Origin: Planococcus soli
GTDB taxonomy: Bacteria > Bacillota > Bacilli > Bacillales_A > Planococcaceae
DNA: 64,000 bases
Direction: 5' to 3'
NCBI RefSeq assembly: GCF_016881065.1
Contig: NZ_WXYN01000016.1
Coordinates: 215,012-279,011 of the forward strand
Position 1 is the first letter of the stretch; every line of letters begins with the position of its first letter. The notes beneath the pieces were generated by a model. That model ran no database searches and was not told where the DNA came from. It worked only from the letters and a program-made list of their open reading frames with translations. The translations under genes were made by a program, and so were the position numbers. Below, in pieces: positions 44,661 through 53,806 of this stretch.

Positions 44661-45656
44661 ATGAAGGCTTGGACAGTGGTCCGAATAGGAGATCCGCAGG
44701 AAGCACTCGAACTTGCAGAACTTCCAATTCCAGAACCCAAAGCTGGTGAAGTACTCGTGAAAATGGAGGCTGCGGCCTTGAACTTTTTCGATATCCTTCA
44801 ATGCCAAGGGAAGTATCAGGAAAAACCCGATCTGCCATTTATACCAGGAGCGGAAATTTCAGGTGTAGTCGAAAGGGTTGGAGAAGGAGTGAGCATAAGT
44901 CCAGGGCAACGTGTTTTGGCAACGCCACAGCTGCCAAGTGGCGGTCTTGCGGAGTGGGCAGTCGTCAAGGAAGAAGGGGTGTTTCCAATTCCAGAATCGC
45001 TTTCCTACAGCGAAGCGGCAGCTTTATTCATCACTTACCAGACAGCGTATTTCGCCCTGCACCGGACAGGCCGGCTTCAAAAAGGTGAAACCCTATTGGT
45101 GCATGCAGGTTCAGGCGGTGTCGGCTCCGCAGCCATCCAGCTTGGAAAAGCGGCAGGTGCTACTGTCATTGCGACAGCGGGCAGCGATGAAAAAACGGCA
45201 ATATGCAAAGACCTCGGTGCTGACCAGGTCATCAACTACCGAACAGAAGATTTCGTCTCCATAGTAAAAGAAGCAACAGGCGGAAAAGGAGCCAATGTCA
45301 TTTTTGATCCGGTCGGCGGCGACACCTTCGACCGATCCAGAAAGTGCATCGCTTTTGAAGGGCGTCTGCTGGTCATTGGATTTGCAGGAGGACGGATTGC
45401 AGATGCGCCGACCAATCATGCGTTAATAAAAAACTATTCGGTTGTGGGCGTACATTTTGGCTTGTTCCGGAATTTATACCCCAAAGAAGTCATGAAGGCA
45501 CATCATGAATTGATGGCTCTTTACGAAAATGGAGCTATCCGTCCGATGATCTATGAAGAATATTCATTTGATAAAGTTCCGGATGCACTGGATTTACTGG
45601 GTGACCGGAAAACTTATGGAAAACTTGTTGTAAAACCTGAGCTGAAAGGGAGGTAA
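44661..45656 (+). CDS. NADPH:quinone reductase-like zinc-free alcohol dehydrogenase family protein
   Basis: 331 residues of the medium-chain dehydrogenase superfamily: GAEISGVVERVGEGV, HAGSGGVGSAAIQLGKAAGATVIATAGS (NADP motif) and GRLLVIGFAGG. No zinc cysteine lobe is seen. Role in the operon may be reduction of enoyl-CoA, enoyl or quinone. AAGGAGGG precedes the ATG 44661. A paralogue is at 58414-59400. Confidence 0.85.
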   Translation: MKAWTVVRIGDPQEALELAELPIPEPKAGEVLVKMEAAALNFFDILQCQGKYQEKPDLPFIPGAEISGVVERVGEGVSISPGQRVLATPQLPSGGLAEWAVVKEEGVFPIPESLSYSEAAALFITYQTAYFALHRTGRLQKGETLLVHAGSGGVGSAAIQLGKAAGATVIATAGSDEKTAICKDLGADQVINYRTEDFVSIVKEATGGKGANVIFDPVGGDTFDRSRKCIAFEGRLLVIGFAGGRIADAPTNHALIKNYSVVGVHFGLFRNLYPKEVMKAHHELMALYENGAIRPMIYEEYSFDKVPDALDLLGDRKTYGKLVVKPELKGR

Positions 45657-45660
45657 ATAG

Positions 45661-46437
45661 ATGGGGAAACTGGTGGAAATTAAAGCGCAAGCGGGCATAG
45701 GTTATCTGAAATTGAATAGACCTGAAAAGTTGAATGCCTTATCACGGGAATTGGTTCAGGAAGTCATGGATGCCTTGGATGAATTATCCGCCGACCAGGC
45801 AGTCAAAGTCATCGTTTTATCAGGAGAAGGCAAGGCGTTTTCTGCAGGAGGCGATATTTCGTCCATGAGGGAATTGGCAGATGCCGCTGAAGTGGCAGAG
45901 TGGATCGAGTATGTTTCAGGCTTGTCGAAGAAAATCATGGATCTGAATAAATACGTCATAGCTGCTGTTCATGGCTATGCGGCAGGAGCAGGATTCAGCA
46001 TCGCCTTAGCTGCGGACTTTATTGTAGCAGATGAAGATGCCAAGTTTGCGTTGAGTTTCTCAAATATTGGCCTGATTCCTGATTTAGGCTTGATCAAATT
46101 ACTGACAGAGCGTGTGTCCCCGCCAATTGCAAAAGAATGGATTTCATCAGCCAAGACGCTGTCAGCTGAAGAAGCTCAGAGTCACGGCCTCATCAATAAA
46201 ACTTCTACAGGATCAGTGGTGGAGGCTGCGGCTGAGTTTGCGGACTTTATTGTCAAAGGTCCGCCCATCAGCAATAAATACGTCAAATACCTCGTTAACC
46301 ATGTAGGGGATCTCCATAAAGAAACCGCATTTATGCAGGAGAATATGATACAGGCAATGCTGCTTCAGACAAAGGATCATCAGGAAGGCGTTGCGGCTTT
46401 TTTTGACAAACGCATTCCTCAATTTAATGGCAACTAG
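45661..46437 (+). CDS. Enoyl-CoA hydratase/isomerase
   Basis: 258 residues with LNRPEKLNALS, FSAGGDISSM and HGYAAGAGFSIALAADFIVA. The first catalytic glutamate position (GAGFSI) lacks the usual E, so isomerase or another crotonase reaction is possible. AGGGAGG precedes the ATG. Last gene before the TRAP set, separated by a consensus cre. Confidence 0.85.
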   Translation: MGKLVEIKAQAGIGYLKLNRPEKLNALSRELVQEVMDALDELSADQAVKVIVLSGEGKAFSAGGDISSMRELADAAEVAEWIEYVSGLSKKIMDLNKYVIAAVHGYAAGAGFSIALAADFIVADEDAKFALSFSNIGLIPDLGLIKLLTERVSPPIAKEWISSAKTLSAEEAQSHGLINKTSTGSVVEAAAEFADFIVKGPPISNKYVKYLVNHVGDLHKETAFMQENMIQAMLLQTKDHQEGVAAFFDKRIPQFNGN

Positions 46438-46448
46438 GATTGGCTTTT

Positions 46449-46462
46449 TGTAAGCGGATACA
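46449..46462. promoter_or_regulatory. CcpA cre site before TRAP binding-protein gene
   Basis: TGTAAGCGGATACA, flanked by T and A, fits the consensus WTGNNARCGNWWWCAW completely. Confidence 0.65.
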
Positions 46463-46501
46463 AAAAACTATAAGTACATTAAACGGATGGAGGGAAAAAT
46501 T

Positions 46502-47617
46502 ATGAAATCATTCAAATCTCGTTTTTCAGTAGCTGGTCTGGGCTTAGTGCTTTTGTTGTCAGGGTGTGGAGGCAGTGAAGAATCGGGTGGATCTTCTTCG
46601 GAGGGTGAAACAATCACTCTGCGCGCAGCCACTGGACTCAGTGCCCAGCACGCTTGGTGGGAAGCTTCAATGGTGCCTTGGATGGAAAGAGTGGAAGAAT
46701 TGACAGAAGGTCAGGTTCAATTCGAATCCTTCACAGGTGGAGAATTGGTGGCCGTTCCAGATGAAGCAGAAGCACTTGAAACCGGTACCGTGGATGTAGC
46801 GATTGTCCTGCCGATTTACCAGCCGGATCAATTCCCAATGGCAGAAGTCACCATGTTGCCTTTGAATCATTCCGATACACTGATTGCTTCCAATGCGTGG
46901 AAAAATCTTCTTGAAAGTGAAGAAGAATTGGCAGATGGACAGACGTATACAGAAATGCAATTTGGTGATTTCAAAGTATTTCCGATTTCTACAACACAAG
47001 AATACTCCATTTCGACTACTGGCCATGAATTTAATGCGGTCAGTGACGTAGAAGGGACTTCGCTTCGTACGCCTTCTAGAATCCATGAAATGTACTCAGC
47101 TAAAACGGGCATTAACAGTGTCACTATGCCGGCAGTCGAAATTTATGATTCTTTGAGCAGAGGCACATTTGAAGGGGCATTTTACAGTATTGCCGACTGG
47201 ACAGGCTACGGCTTCCAGGATTTATTCACCTATACGTTAACAGGCATCAACTTCGGACATTTCAATGCATTCATTGGAATGAGCCAGGACAAATGGGATG
47301 AAATGCCTGAAAATGTCCAGGAAGCAATGACTCAGGCAAATGAAGAGATTTTCGAACCGGGTGCACAGGAATGGATTGATCGTTCAGAGGAGATCATTCC
47401 TGAAAATGAAGCAAATGGCGGTACATTCGTTGATTTTGCGGACTTGGATCCAGCAGTGCAAGATCACTTCAACCAAGGGATAGAAGAAACTTGGACCGAT
47501 TATGCAGCATTATTGGAGGAAAGTGGAATGCCAGGAAATGAACTGGTTAAGATGTGGAGAGATCTTCTAATTGAAGAAGGCGGGGAAGTGCCAGAAGCCA
47601 TCATGAATCTGGAATAG
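46502..47617 (+). CDS. TRAP transporter substrate-binding lipoprotein (second system)
   Basis: 371 residues with lipobox LLSGC (C22). The mature part (LRAATGLSAQHAWWEASMVPW, FTGGELVAVPDEAEALETGTVDVA) belongs to the DctP superfamily but is clearly different from the 13440 protein. A GGAGGG RBS lies before the ATG 46502. It probably binds the acid degraded by the operon. A hairpin follows the stop, before the permease genes. Confidence 0.88.
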   Translation: MKSFKSRFSVAGLGLVLLLSGCGGSEESGGSSSEGETITLRAATGLSAQHAWWEASMVPWMERVEELTEGQVQFESFTGGELVAVPDEAEALETGTVDVAIVLPIYQPDQFPMAEVTMLPLNHSDTLIASNAWKNLLESEEELADGQTYTEMQFGDFKVFPISTTQEYSISTTGHEFNAVSDVEGTSLRTPSRIHEMYSAKTGINSVTMPAVEIYDSLSRGTFEGAFYSIADWTGYGFQDLFTYTLTGINFGHFNAFIGMSQDKWDEMPENVQEAMTQANEEIFEPGAQEWIDRSEEIIPENEANGGTFVDFADLDPAVQDHFNQGIEETWTDYAALLEESGMPGNELVKMWRDLLIEEGGEVPEAIMNLE

Positions 47618-47626
47618 CCGTTTTGG

Positions 47627-47673
47627 GAAAAGGGAATAGCTTGTCAGACAAAGAGCCATTCCTTTTCTTTTTA
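47627..47673 (+). terminator. Intra-operon terminator/attenuator between TRAP binding protein and permeases
   Basis: GAAAAGGGAATAGCT pairs with AGCCATTCCTTTTC with one bulge, followed by five T. This would yield more binding protein than permease. Confidence 0.75.
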
Positions 47674-47698
47674 TAATTTGATGCAAGGAGGTCTTGAA

Positions 47699-49021
47699 AT
47701 GGACAACTTATTGGTTATAGGAATTATTTTAATAATGATGATTGTCTTGCTGATAGCAGGATTATATATACATTCCGTACTCCTTGCCAGTGGCATAATC
47801 GGTTTGATCCTGCTGGAAGGATTCGGGATTCTTCCTGGACTGCTCGGCAACGAGCCTTTTAACCGGGTAGCCAGTTACACATTGACGACTATTCCGCTTT
47901 TCGTTTTGATGGCCCAGTTTATTCTTCAATCGGGACTGGTTCAGGATATTTTCTACATGGTCCATAAGGTATCCAAAGGGAAGAACAGTTTGCTTGGTGT
48001 TTTGACCTTGATCATCGGCGGAATGCTGGGTGCAGTTTCCGGTTCCGGAACAGCGACGTCAGCCTCATTGGGGCAAGTAGCGATTCCGGAACTGCGGAAA
48101 CATGGCTATAGTGCACCTCTTGCTGGTGCAATTGCGGCCTCAGGCGGCTCGTTGTCCGGAATTATTCCGCCAAGCATTATTCTTATTCTGTACGGAGTAG
48201 CCACTGAAACACCTGTAGGAAGCCTGTTTGTTGGAGCATTTATTCCCGGCATACTGACTATGATTGTGTTTATTCTGGTGATGCTCGTGTATTTCAGATT
48301 GGATCGGAAAAAACAGACGCATATTGAGGAACCTGCAATTAAAGATGCACCGTTGCCGGAAAAGTTGTCTGCTATCCGTTTGATCATTGTGAGCGTCATT
48401 GCGATGCTCATCGTCCTGGTTATTTTTGGCGGCATTTACTCAGGTATCTTTACACCGACTGAGGCAGGTGCAGTAGGAGCATTCGTAGGTTTGCTTGCTG
48501 CGCTGGTTCTGGGGAAAGTCAATTTACAATTTTTCAAAACTTCTGTTGTCGAAACGGTAAAACTGACAGGAATGGTCATGATCATCATGATCGGTGCCCA
48601 GATTTTTGGACGTTTTGTTTCCTTGTCCTTGCTGCCGAGGCGATTGATTGAATTGATCGAACCGATTATGGATACACCGGTATTGGTGCTGATTGCTATT
48701 TCGGTTGTTTTGTTCATCATGTTCATGTTCATAGAAGGTGCGGCTGTAATTTTGATGTCCATTCCAGTTATTCTCCCCATCATTCAGGAGCTGCAGGTCG
48801 ACATCCTTTGGTTTGGGGTATTTGTTGCCGTCATTTGTACGATTGGATTGATTACGCCGCCTGTCGGATTGAGCGTATATGCGGTTGCCGGGGTCAGCGG
48901 AATCAGTTCAGGATCAATATTCCGCATTTCCATGGTTTTCGCTGTTGTCGCGATGGTCGTTGTCTGTGGCTTGATGATTGCGTTTCCAGGGCTTGCCACA
49001 TGGCTGCCGAATTCCATGTGA
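47699..49021 (+). CDS. dctM: TRAP transporter large permease (DctM family)
   Basis: 440 residues, about 12 membrane helices; GAVSGSGTATSASLGQVAIP, GGSLSGIIPPSIILILYG and IGLITPPVGLSVYAVAG are DctM motifs. The ATG 47699 follows AAGGAGG. Gene order here is P-M-Q, unlike the other system in this window. Confidence 0.92.
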   Translation: MDNLLVIGIILIMMIVLLIAGLYIHSVLLASGIIGLILLEGFGILPGLLGNEPFNRVASYTLTTIPLFVLMAQFILQSGLVQDIFYMVHKVSKGKNSLLGVLTLIIGGMLGAVSGSGTATSASLGQVAIPELRKHGYSAPLAGAIAASGGSLSGIIPPSIILILYGVATETPVGSLFVGAFIPGILTMIVFILVMLVYFRLDRKKQTHIEEPAIKDAPLPEKLSAIRLIIVSVIAMLIVLVIFGGIYSGIFTPTEAGAVGAFVGLLAALVLGKVNLQFFKTSVVETVKLTGMVMIIMIGAQIFGRFVSLSLLPRRLIELIEPIMDTPVLVLIAISVVLFIMFMFIEGAAVILMSIPVILPIIQELQVDILWFGVFVAVICTIGLITPPVGLSVYAVAGVSGISSGSIFRISMVFAVVAMVVVCGLMIAFPGLATWLPNSM

Positions 49022-49044
49022 GTGATTGAAGGGAGTGGACTTGA

Positions 49045-49593
49045 ATGAATGGAGTATGGAAGGCTTATAATATTTTTCATTATATAAAACTGGCAGGAAT
49101 ATGGATCAGTGGCATCAGTGTGCTCCTGATGATGATGATGATTGTCTACGACGTTGCGATGCGAACCTTCTTTTCGAGCTCCATACGCGGAGGGTTTGAA
49201 ATCATCCAGAATTACATGATGCCTTTGGTAGTATTCCCTGGCCTCGCCTATGTCTACGCGTCCGGTGTATTGCCGAAGATGGATTTGATTTTGGAAAAAC
49301 TGAATAACACAGCGCAAAGAATTTTGATTTTCTTTATGCTCCTGCTTGAATTGTTTGTCCTTGTGCTGATTGTACAGTTCAGCTGGGAATACGCCATGAG
49401 CGGCTTCGAACGCAAGACTGCGTTTCCAGCTGCGGGCACCTTGTATCCTCTGTACCCGCTGTTTTTCCTGATTCCTATCGCATTTGCCATGATTGTTGTT
49501 GAAAACGTCTTTATCCTGATACGAAATATTCTGGAAAACAAACCATCGATGGTCATGAAGGAAACGGAAGGAAAACCTGAAGAACTGCTTTAA
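49045..49593 (+). CDS. dctQ: TRAP transporter small permease (DctQ family)
   Basis: 182 residues, four membrane helices; YDVAMRTFFSSSIRGGFEI is the usual loop after the first helix. GGGAGTGG before the ATG. It completes the second TRAP system. The following TetR gene begins 23 bases later. Confidence 0.85.
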   Translation: MNGVWKAYNIFHYIKLAGIWISGISVLLMMMMIVYDVAMRTFFSSSIRGGFEIIQNYMMPLVVFPGLAYVYASGVLPKMDLILEKLNNTAQRILIFFMLLLELFVLVLIVQFSWEYAMSGFERKTAFPAAGTLYPLYPLFFLIPIAFAMIVVENVFILIRNILENKPSMVMKETEGKPEELL

Positions 49594-49616
49594 AACTGAA
49601 TGAATGAGGTGGTGGA

Positions 49617-50201
49617 ATGAGTCTCCGGGAACGAAAAGCAGCCAAGAAAAAAGAAGATATTCTTCGTTCCGCAAGTTTGGTCATTTCACGGAATGGCTAC
49701 CAGAATGCGACCATGGAAGACATTGCTGCAGAATTACTGATGACTAAGGGCGCGCTTTATTATTATTTTAAAAATAAAGAAGAACTCTTGTACAGCTGCC
49801 ACGACCTGATCCTGTCGGCAGCTATGGAAAAGATGGAAGCCATTTATATTGAAGAATTATCTTCAATGGACAAAATGAAACGAGCGATCAAGACCCACTT
49901 GGACATTGCCATACGTGAAAAAGAAGTGTTCAACTTGATCGTTAAGCCGGAACAGCTTTTTTCAGCAGAGCATATCGAAGAGATTATTCAAAAGCGCGAT
50001 CAGTATGCCGGAATTTTCGACAAGATCATAGCCGAAGGCGTGAAGCGCGGAGAATTTAAGGTGTCCGACAAAAAGATGGCGCGCATGATTATACTAGGTG
50101 CAACCAACTGGGTGCAGGTTTGGTATTCGCCAGAAGGCAAGTTCAGCAAAGAAAAAATAGAAGACATTTACGCCGATTATTTTTTGAAGATGCTGTTGTG
50201 A
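49617..50201 (+). CDS. TetR/AcrR-family regulator
   Basis: 194 residues. The HTH is ATMEDIAAELLMTKGALYYYFKNKEELLY (about 36-64); the C-terminal half is helical and ligand-binding. Being inside an acyl-CoA operon, it is probably an acyl-CoA-responsive repressor like FadR or PsrA of Bacillales. No clear palindromic operator was found upstream of the operon. Confidence 0.88.
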   Translation: MSLRERKAAKKKEDILRSASLVISRNGYQNATMEDIAAELLMTKGALYYYFKNKEELLYSCHDLILSAAMEKMEAIYIEELSSMDKMKRAIKTHLDIAIREKEVFNLIVKPEQLFSAEHIEEIIQKRDQYAGIFDKIIAEGVKRGEFKVSDKKMARMIILGATNWVQVWYSPEGKFSKEKIEDIYADYFLKMLL

Positions 50202-50302
50202 ATAGGCAGAAAGAAATTTTTGATGAGTGGAAAGTTTCTTCATTCCTGACGAGACTTGTTCCCCTTCGGTAAAACGGGATAACAAAAAAGGAATTGATTG
50301 CA

Positions 50303-51049
50303 ATGAGGAAGGTTCATGTCATTACTCAAAAAGAAGCGGTAGCAGAAGAAAAGTTGAAAGGCTGTACAGCAGCAGTCATTGACGTCTTACTTGCGACTTC
50401 GACGATTGCTTTTTTGCTCGAAAATAATTACGAACCTATTTACGCTGTTAGGGATAGGGACCAGGCAATAAAGCTGTCAAAGTGCCAAAGTGAATCCCAT
50501 ATTCTGCTGGGGGAAACAAAAGGGGAATCTATCCACGGGTTTCAATATCCTGATCCTTGCCTGATCCAGCTAAACGATGATAAGCAGGCGGCCATTATTT
50601 GTTCCACAAACGGTACGATCGCCATCGAAAAAGCAAGCAAAGCAAACGTACTTTTTATCTCGTCCCTGGTGAACGGTCATTTGATTGCTGAGCGGATCCA
50701 CCTGCAGGAAGATGATTCTTCTATTGTCCTGGTCTGTTCAGGAAACGATGACCGGTTTTCCATGGAAGACTTTATCGGAGCAGGACAGATAGTCGAACAC
50801 CTGACCCGAAAAGGAAGCTACAACTTATCCGACTCCTCAAAAATGGCCAGGGAAGCTTATCGCCATGCCCATAAGACGTCATTTAGAGACTTATACGAAT
50901 GTGAAACCGCACATTTGTTGAAGCGTTTCAATTTTACCGGTTCTGTGGAATTTGTGCTGCAGCATCACGAAGCAGTGGATGTTGTTCCACTTTATAGAGA
51001 CGGAAAAATTGTTAATGACCATCAGAAAATAACCACTAAAAGAAGGTAA
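50303..51049 (+). CDS. ComB-like 2-phosphosulfolactate phosphatase family protein
   Basis: 248 residues. AAVIDVLLATSTIAFLL at the N-terminus, LLGETKGESIHGFQYPDPC and IICSTNGTIAI match the ComB family (PF04029), magnesium-dependent acid phosphatases of coenzyme M synthesis. The organism is unlikely to make coenzyme M, so another phosphate ester is the substrate. The neighbouring APH-type kinase suggests removal of a phosphate from an organic-acid intermediate. The ATG 50303 follows AAAAAGGAA. Confidence 0.75.
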   Translation: MRKVHVITQKEAVAEEKLKGCTAAVIDVLLATSTIAFLLENNYEPIYAVRDRDQAIKLSKCQSESHILLGETKGESIHGFQYPDPCLIQLNDDKQAAIICSTNGTIAIEKASKANVLFISSLVNGHLIAERIHLQEDDSSIVLVCSGNDDRFSMEDFIGAGQIVEHLTRKGSYNLSDSSKMAREAYRHAHKTSFRDLYECETAHLLKRFNFTGSVEFVLQHHEAVDVVPLYRDGKIVNDHQKITTKRR

Positions 51050-51062
51050 AGGAGGAAAGCCA

Positions 51063-51848
51063 TTGCAGAAAGAACATTGGACAGTGATTAGTTTGGAACG
51101 TCGGGAAACCGTTGCAGTGCTGACTATGAATAACCCGCCGCTAAATGTCCTTACAGATGAGCTGCTGAACCAATTAGGCGAAGCTGTCGATGAAATAGAT
51201 CATGATCCCGAAATTCGGGCAATAGTGCTGCGGGCAGCTGGGGAAAAGGCATTTGCTGCAGGCGCTGATATTCGCCAGTTTCCAAGCCTGACAAAAGAAA
51301 GCGGGATAGCGCTGGTGGAAAAAGGCAAAAAGATCTTCGACAAGCTGGCAGGCGGAAAACCAGTTATTTGTGCAGTTCATGGATTGGCTCTTGGAGCAGG
51401 GCTGGAGCTGGTGCTTGCCTGTGATATCCGGATTGCCGAAGAAACCACGAAATTAGGCTTGCCAGAAACAGGACTCGGCATTTTGCCAGGCTATGGCGGC
51501 ACACAGCGGTTAACCCGTCTGGCCGGTCCCGGAAAAGCAAAAGAGCTGATTTTAACAGGCGAACTCTTGTCCGGTCAGCAAGCTTATGAAGCGGGTCTGG
51601 TAGAAAGATTGGTGCCACAGGGTGAGGCATTCGAAAATGCCATTAAGCTGGCTCAGTCCATAGCGTCAAAAGCTCCGCTGGCAATAGCGAACGCCAAGAA
51701 GGCGATTGATGGAGGAGTGGAGCTAAGTTTAGCGGCAGGACAGGAGCTAGAGACACAAATGTTTTCAGAGCTTGCCGAAACGCAGGATATGCAGGAAGGC
51801 GTCAAAGCATTCACTGAAAAGCGGCCCGCTAATTTTCAGGGGAAATAA
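51063..51848 (+). CDS. Enoyl-CoA hydratase
   Basis: 261 residues; MNNPPLNVLTDELL, FAAGADIRQFPSL and HGLALGAGLELVLACDIRIA, with the second catalytic-glutamate region LPETGLGILPGYGG. It has both glutamate positions of a true hydratase. The start is TTG 51063 behind AAAGGAGG. It is paired with the 3-hydroxyacyl-CoA dehydrogenase for beta-oxidation. Confidence 0.9.
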   Translation: MQKEHWTVISLERRETVAVLTMNNPPLNVLTDELLNQLGEAVDEIDHDPEIRAIVLRAAGEKAFAAGADIRQFPSLTKESGIALVEKGKKIFDKLAGGKPVICAVHGLALGAGLELVLACDIRIAEETTKLGLPETGLGILPGYGGTQRLTRLAGPGKAKELILTGELLSGQQAYEAGLVERLVPQGEAFENAIKLAQSIASKAPLAIANAKKAIDGGVELSLAAGQELETQMFSELAETQDMQEGVKAFTEKRPANFQGK

Positions 51849-51869
51849 AGCTTGAATGGAGATGGAACG

Positions 51870-52715
51870 ATGAAAAGTATTGCGATTGTTGGTGCAGGAA
51901 TTATGGGGAACGGCATTGCCCAGGTAGCTGCCGAAGGGAATTACGAAGTTTTCTTGTATGATATCAACGCCGAAGGCTTAGCGCGGGGAGTCTCCAGAAT
52001 TGAAAAGACTTTGGCACGGAATGTCGAAAAAAAGAAAATTGATCAAAGCCAAAGTGATGATATTCGTGGGAGAATCACACCGACAGGAAAGATCGATGAC
52101 TTGAAAGATGTCGATCTGGTCATTGAAGCAATCATTGAGCAAATTGAACCTAAAAAAAGTCTGCTGGTTGAACTCGACGCGATATGCAAGCCTTCTGCCA
52201 TTTTTGCCTCCAATACATCCGGGTTGAGCATTACCGAAATGGCCAGCGCTGTGAAACGGAGTGACAAAGTGATCGGCATGCACTTTTTTAACCCAGTACC
52301 TGTTATGCAGCTGGTTGAAATCATAAGGGGTGAACAAACGAGTGATGAAACCTTCGAAACCGCTCACCAAGTAGCTGACCGCTTTAATAAAACTGCTATT
52401 TCGGTGAAGGAAGCCCCATTATTTGCGGTCAATCGCATTTTAACTCCGATGATCAATGAGGCGATTTTTGTCTTATCGGAAGGCATAGCCTCGGCGGAAG
52501 ACATCGACAAAGGCATGATGCTGGGGGCCAGCCATCCGATAGGACCACTCGCTTTAACCGATTTGATTGGTTTGGACACGATGCTGTTTGTAGCTGAAAC
52601 TCTTTATAACGAAACCAACGATTCGAAATATCGTCCAGCACCCTTATTGAAAAAATATGTGCGGGCTGGCCGGTTAGGCAGAAAATCAGGCCAGGGATTT
52701 TTTAGTTATGACTGA
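51870..52715 (+). CDS. 3-hydroxybutyryl/3-hydroxyacyl-CoA dehydrogenase
   Basis: 281 residues: IVGAGIMGNGIAQVAA (NAD), SNTSGLSITEMA, GMHFFNPVPVMQLVEII (catalytic H) and SHPIGPLALTDLIGLD. Standard for FadB2/PaaH/MmgB-type enzymes. The ATG 51870 follows GGAGATGG; it overlaps nothing. It oxidises (S)-3-hydroxyacyl-CoA. Confidence 0.92.
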   Translation: MKSIAIVGAGIMGNGIAQVAAEGNYEVFLYDINAEGLARGVSRIEKTLARNVEKKKIDQSQSDDIRGRITPTGKIDDLKDVDLVIEAIIEQIEPKKSLLVELDAICKPSAIFASNTSGLSITEMASAVKRSDKVIGMHFFNPVPVMQLVEIIRGEQTSDETFETAHQVADRFNKTAISVKEAPLFAVNRILTPMINEAIFVLSEGIASAEDIDKGMMLGASHPIGPLALTDLIGLDTMLFVAETLYNETNDSKYRPAPLLKKYVRAGRLGRKSGQGFFSYD

Positions 52716-52734
52716 TAATCGGGGAGTGGACAGA

Positions 52735-53778
52735 ATGAGTGCAACAGATAAAACGGTCGAACCGATTGACTGGAAAAAAGTTGAAACGCACCTACGCAAG
52801 TCGATGCCAGATTTGCCTGAAGGGAACATGGCTGTTCAGCAATTTTCAGAGGGCTATTCGAATCTGACGTATTTGATTAGCATCGGCAGTTGGGAAGGCG
52901 TTCTGCGGCGTCCTCCTTTTGGCGAGGTGCCGCCGCGCGCGCATGACATGGAAAGGGAGTATCGGATGCTCGAAAAAGTGAATCCGGTTTTCCCGTTGGC
53001 GCCAAAGCCTTATATATATTGTGAAGATCCTGAAATTATGGATAAGCATTTTTATGTAATGGAGAAAAAACAAGGCGTGGTAATTGATGATAAGCTTCCT
53101 GAATCCTATGGCAGCTCCGAGCAGGTTGGAGAAGCAATATCAAAAAACGTGATCAACACGTTGGTTCAGCTGCAGTCCATCGACTACCAAGAAGCAGGAA
53201 TGGCCGGAATGGGCAAGCCGGAAGGATTCATGGAACGGCAAGTTAAGGGTTGGATCAAGCGTTATAGCCAAGCGAAAACAGAAGAAATTCCCGATTTGGA
53301 TGACCTGGAGCAATGGCTGTCGGCCAATATTCCAGTTAATCCGGAGACGACAATTGTCCATAATGATTTTAAATTGAACAATATGGTTCTGGACCAAGAA
53401 GATCCGGGCAAGGCAGTCGGCATATTGGACTGGGAACTGTCGACCATCGGCGATCCTTTAAGCGATTTGGGCTCGACAGTTGCTTACTGGGGTGGACCGG
53501 AAGATCCCGATATGGGCATTAACATTGTTACAAGCCAACCAGGGTTTTTCAGCAGGAAAGAGTTTGTTGAGGAGTATGCAAAACAAAGTGGGCGTGATGT
53601 TTCCAACATCCAGTACTACGTAACATTCGGATTTTATAAGCTTGCCGTTATTTTGCAGCAAATCCATTATCGCTGGAAAATCGGGGAAATCGATGATGAC
53701 CGCTTTAGCGACTTGAACCAAGCGGTTTCGAATTTAGTGGATATGGCCAATCGAACGAGAAACGGCCAATTGATTTAA
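52735..53778 (+). CDS. APH-type kinase (ACAD10/11 N-terminal kinase-like phosphotransferase)
   Basis: 347 residues. The Brenner motif HNDFKLNN is at 209-216, the DFG-equivalent LDWELSTIGDPLSDLG at 231-246, and a GYSNLTYLI nucleotide loop near 40-48. This subgroup corresponds to the APH domain of ACAD10/11 and LvaA. It would phosphorylate the 4-hydroxyl of a 4-hydroxyacyl-CoA before the ACAD-like enzyme removes phosphate. The start ATG 52735 is preferred over 52708 because GGGGAGTGG precedes it. Confidence 0.82.
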   Translation: MSATDKTVEPIDWKKVETHLRKSMPDLPEGNMAVQQFSEGYSNLTYLISIGSWEGVLRRPPFGEVPPRAHDMEREYRMLEKVNPVFPLAPKPYIYCEDPEIMDKHFYVMEKKQGVVIDDKLPESYGSSEQVGEAISKNVINTLVQLQSIDYQEAGMAGMGKPEGFMERQVKGWIKRYSQAKTEEIPDLDDLEQWLSANIPVNPETTIVHNDFKLNNMVLDQEDPGKAVGILDWELSTIGDPLSDLGSTVAYWGGPEDPDMGINIVTSQPGFFSRKEFVEEYAKQSGRDVSNIQYYVTFGFYKLAVILQQIHYRWKIGEIDDDRFSDLNQAVSNLVDMANRTRNGQLI

Positions 53779-53806
53779 TAACAACTCTCAAAAAGCGGGT
53801 GGATCT

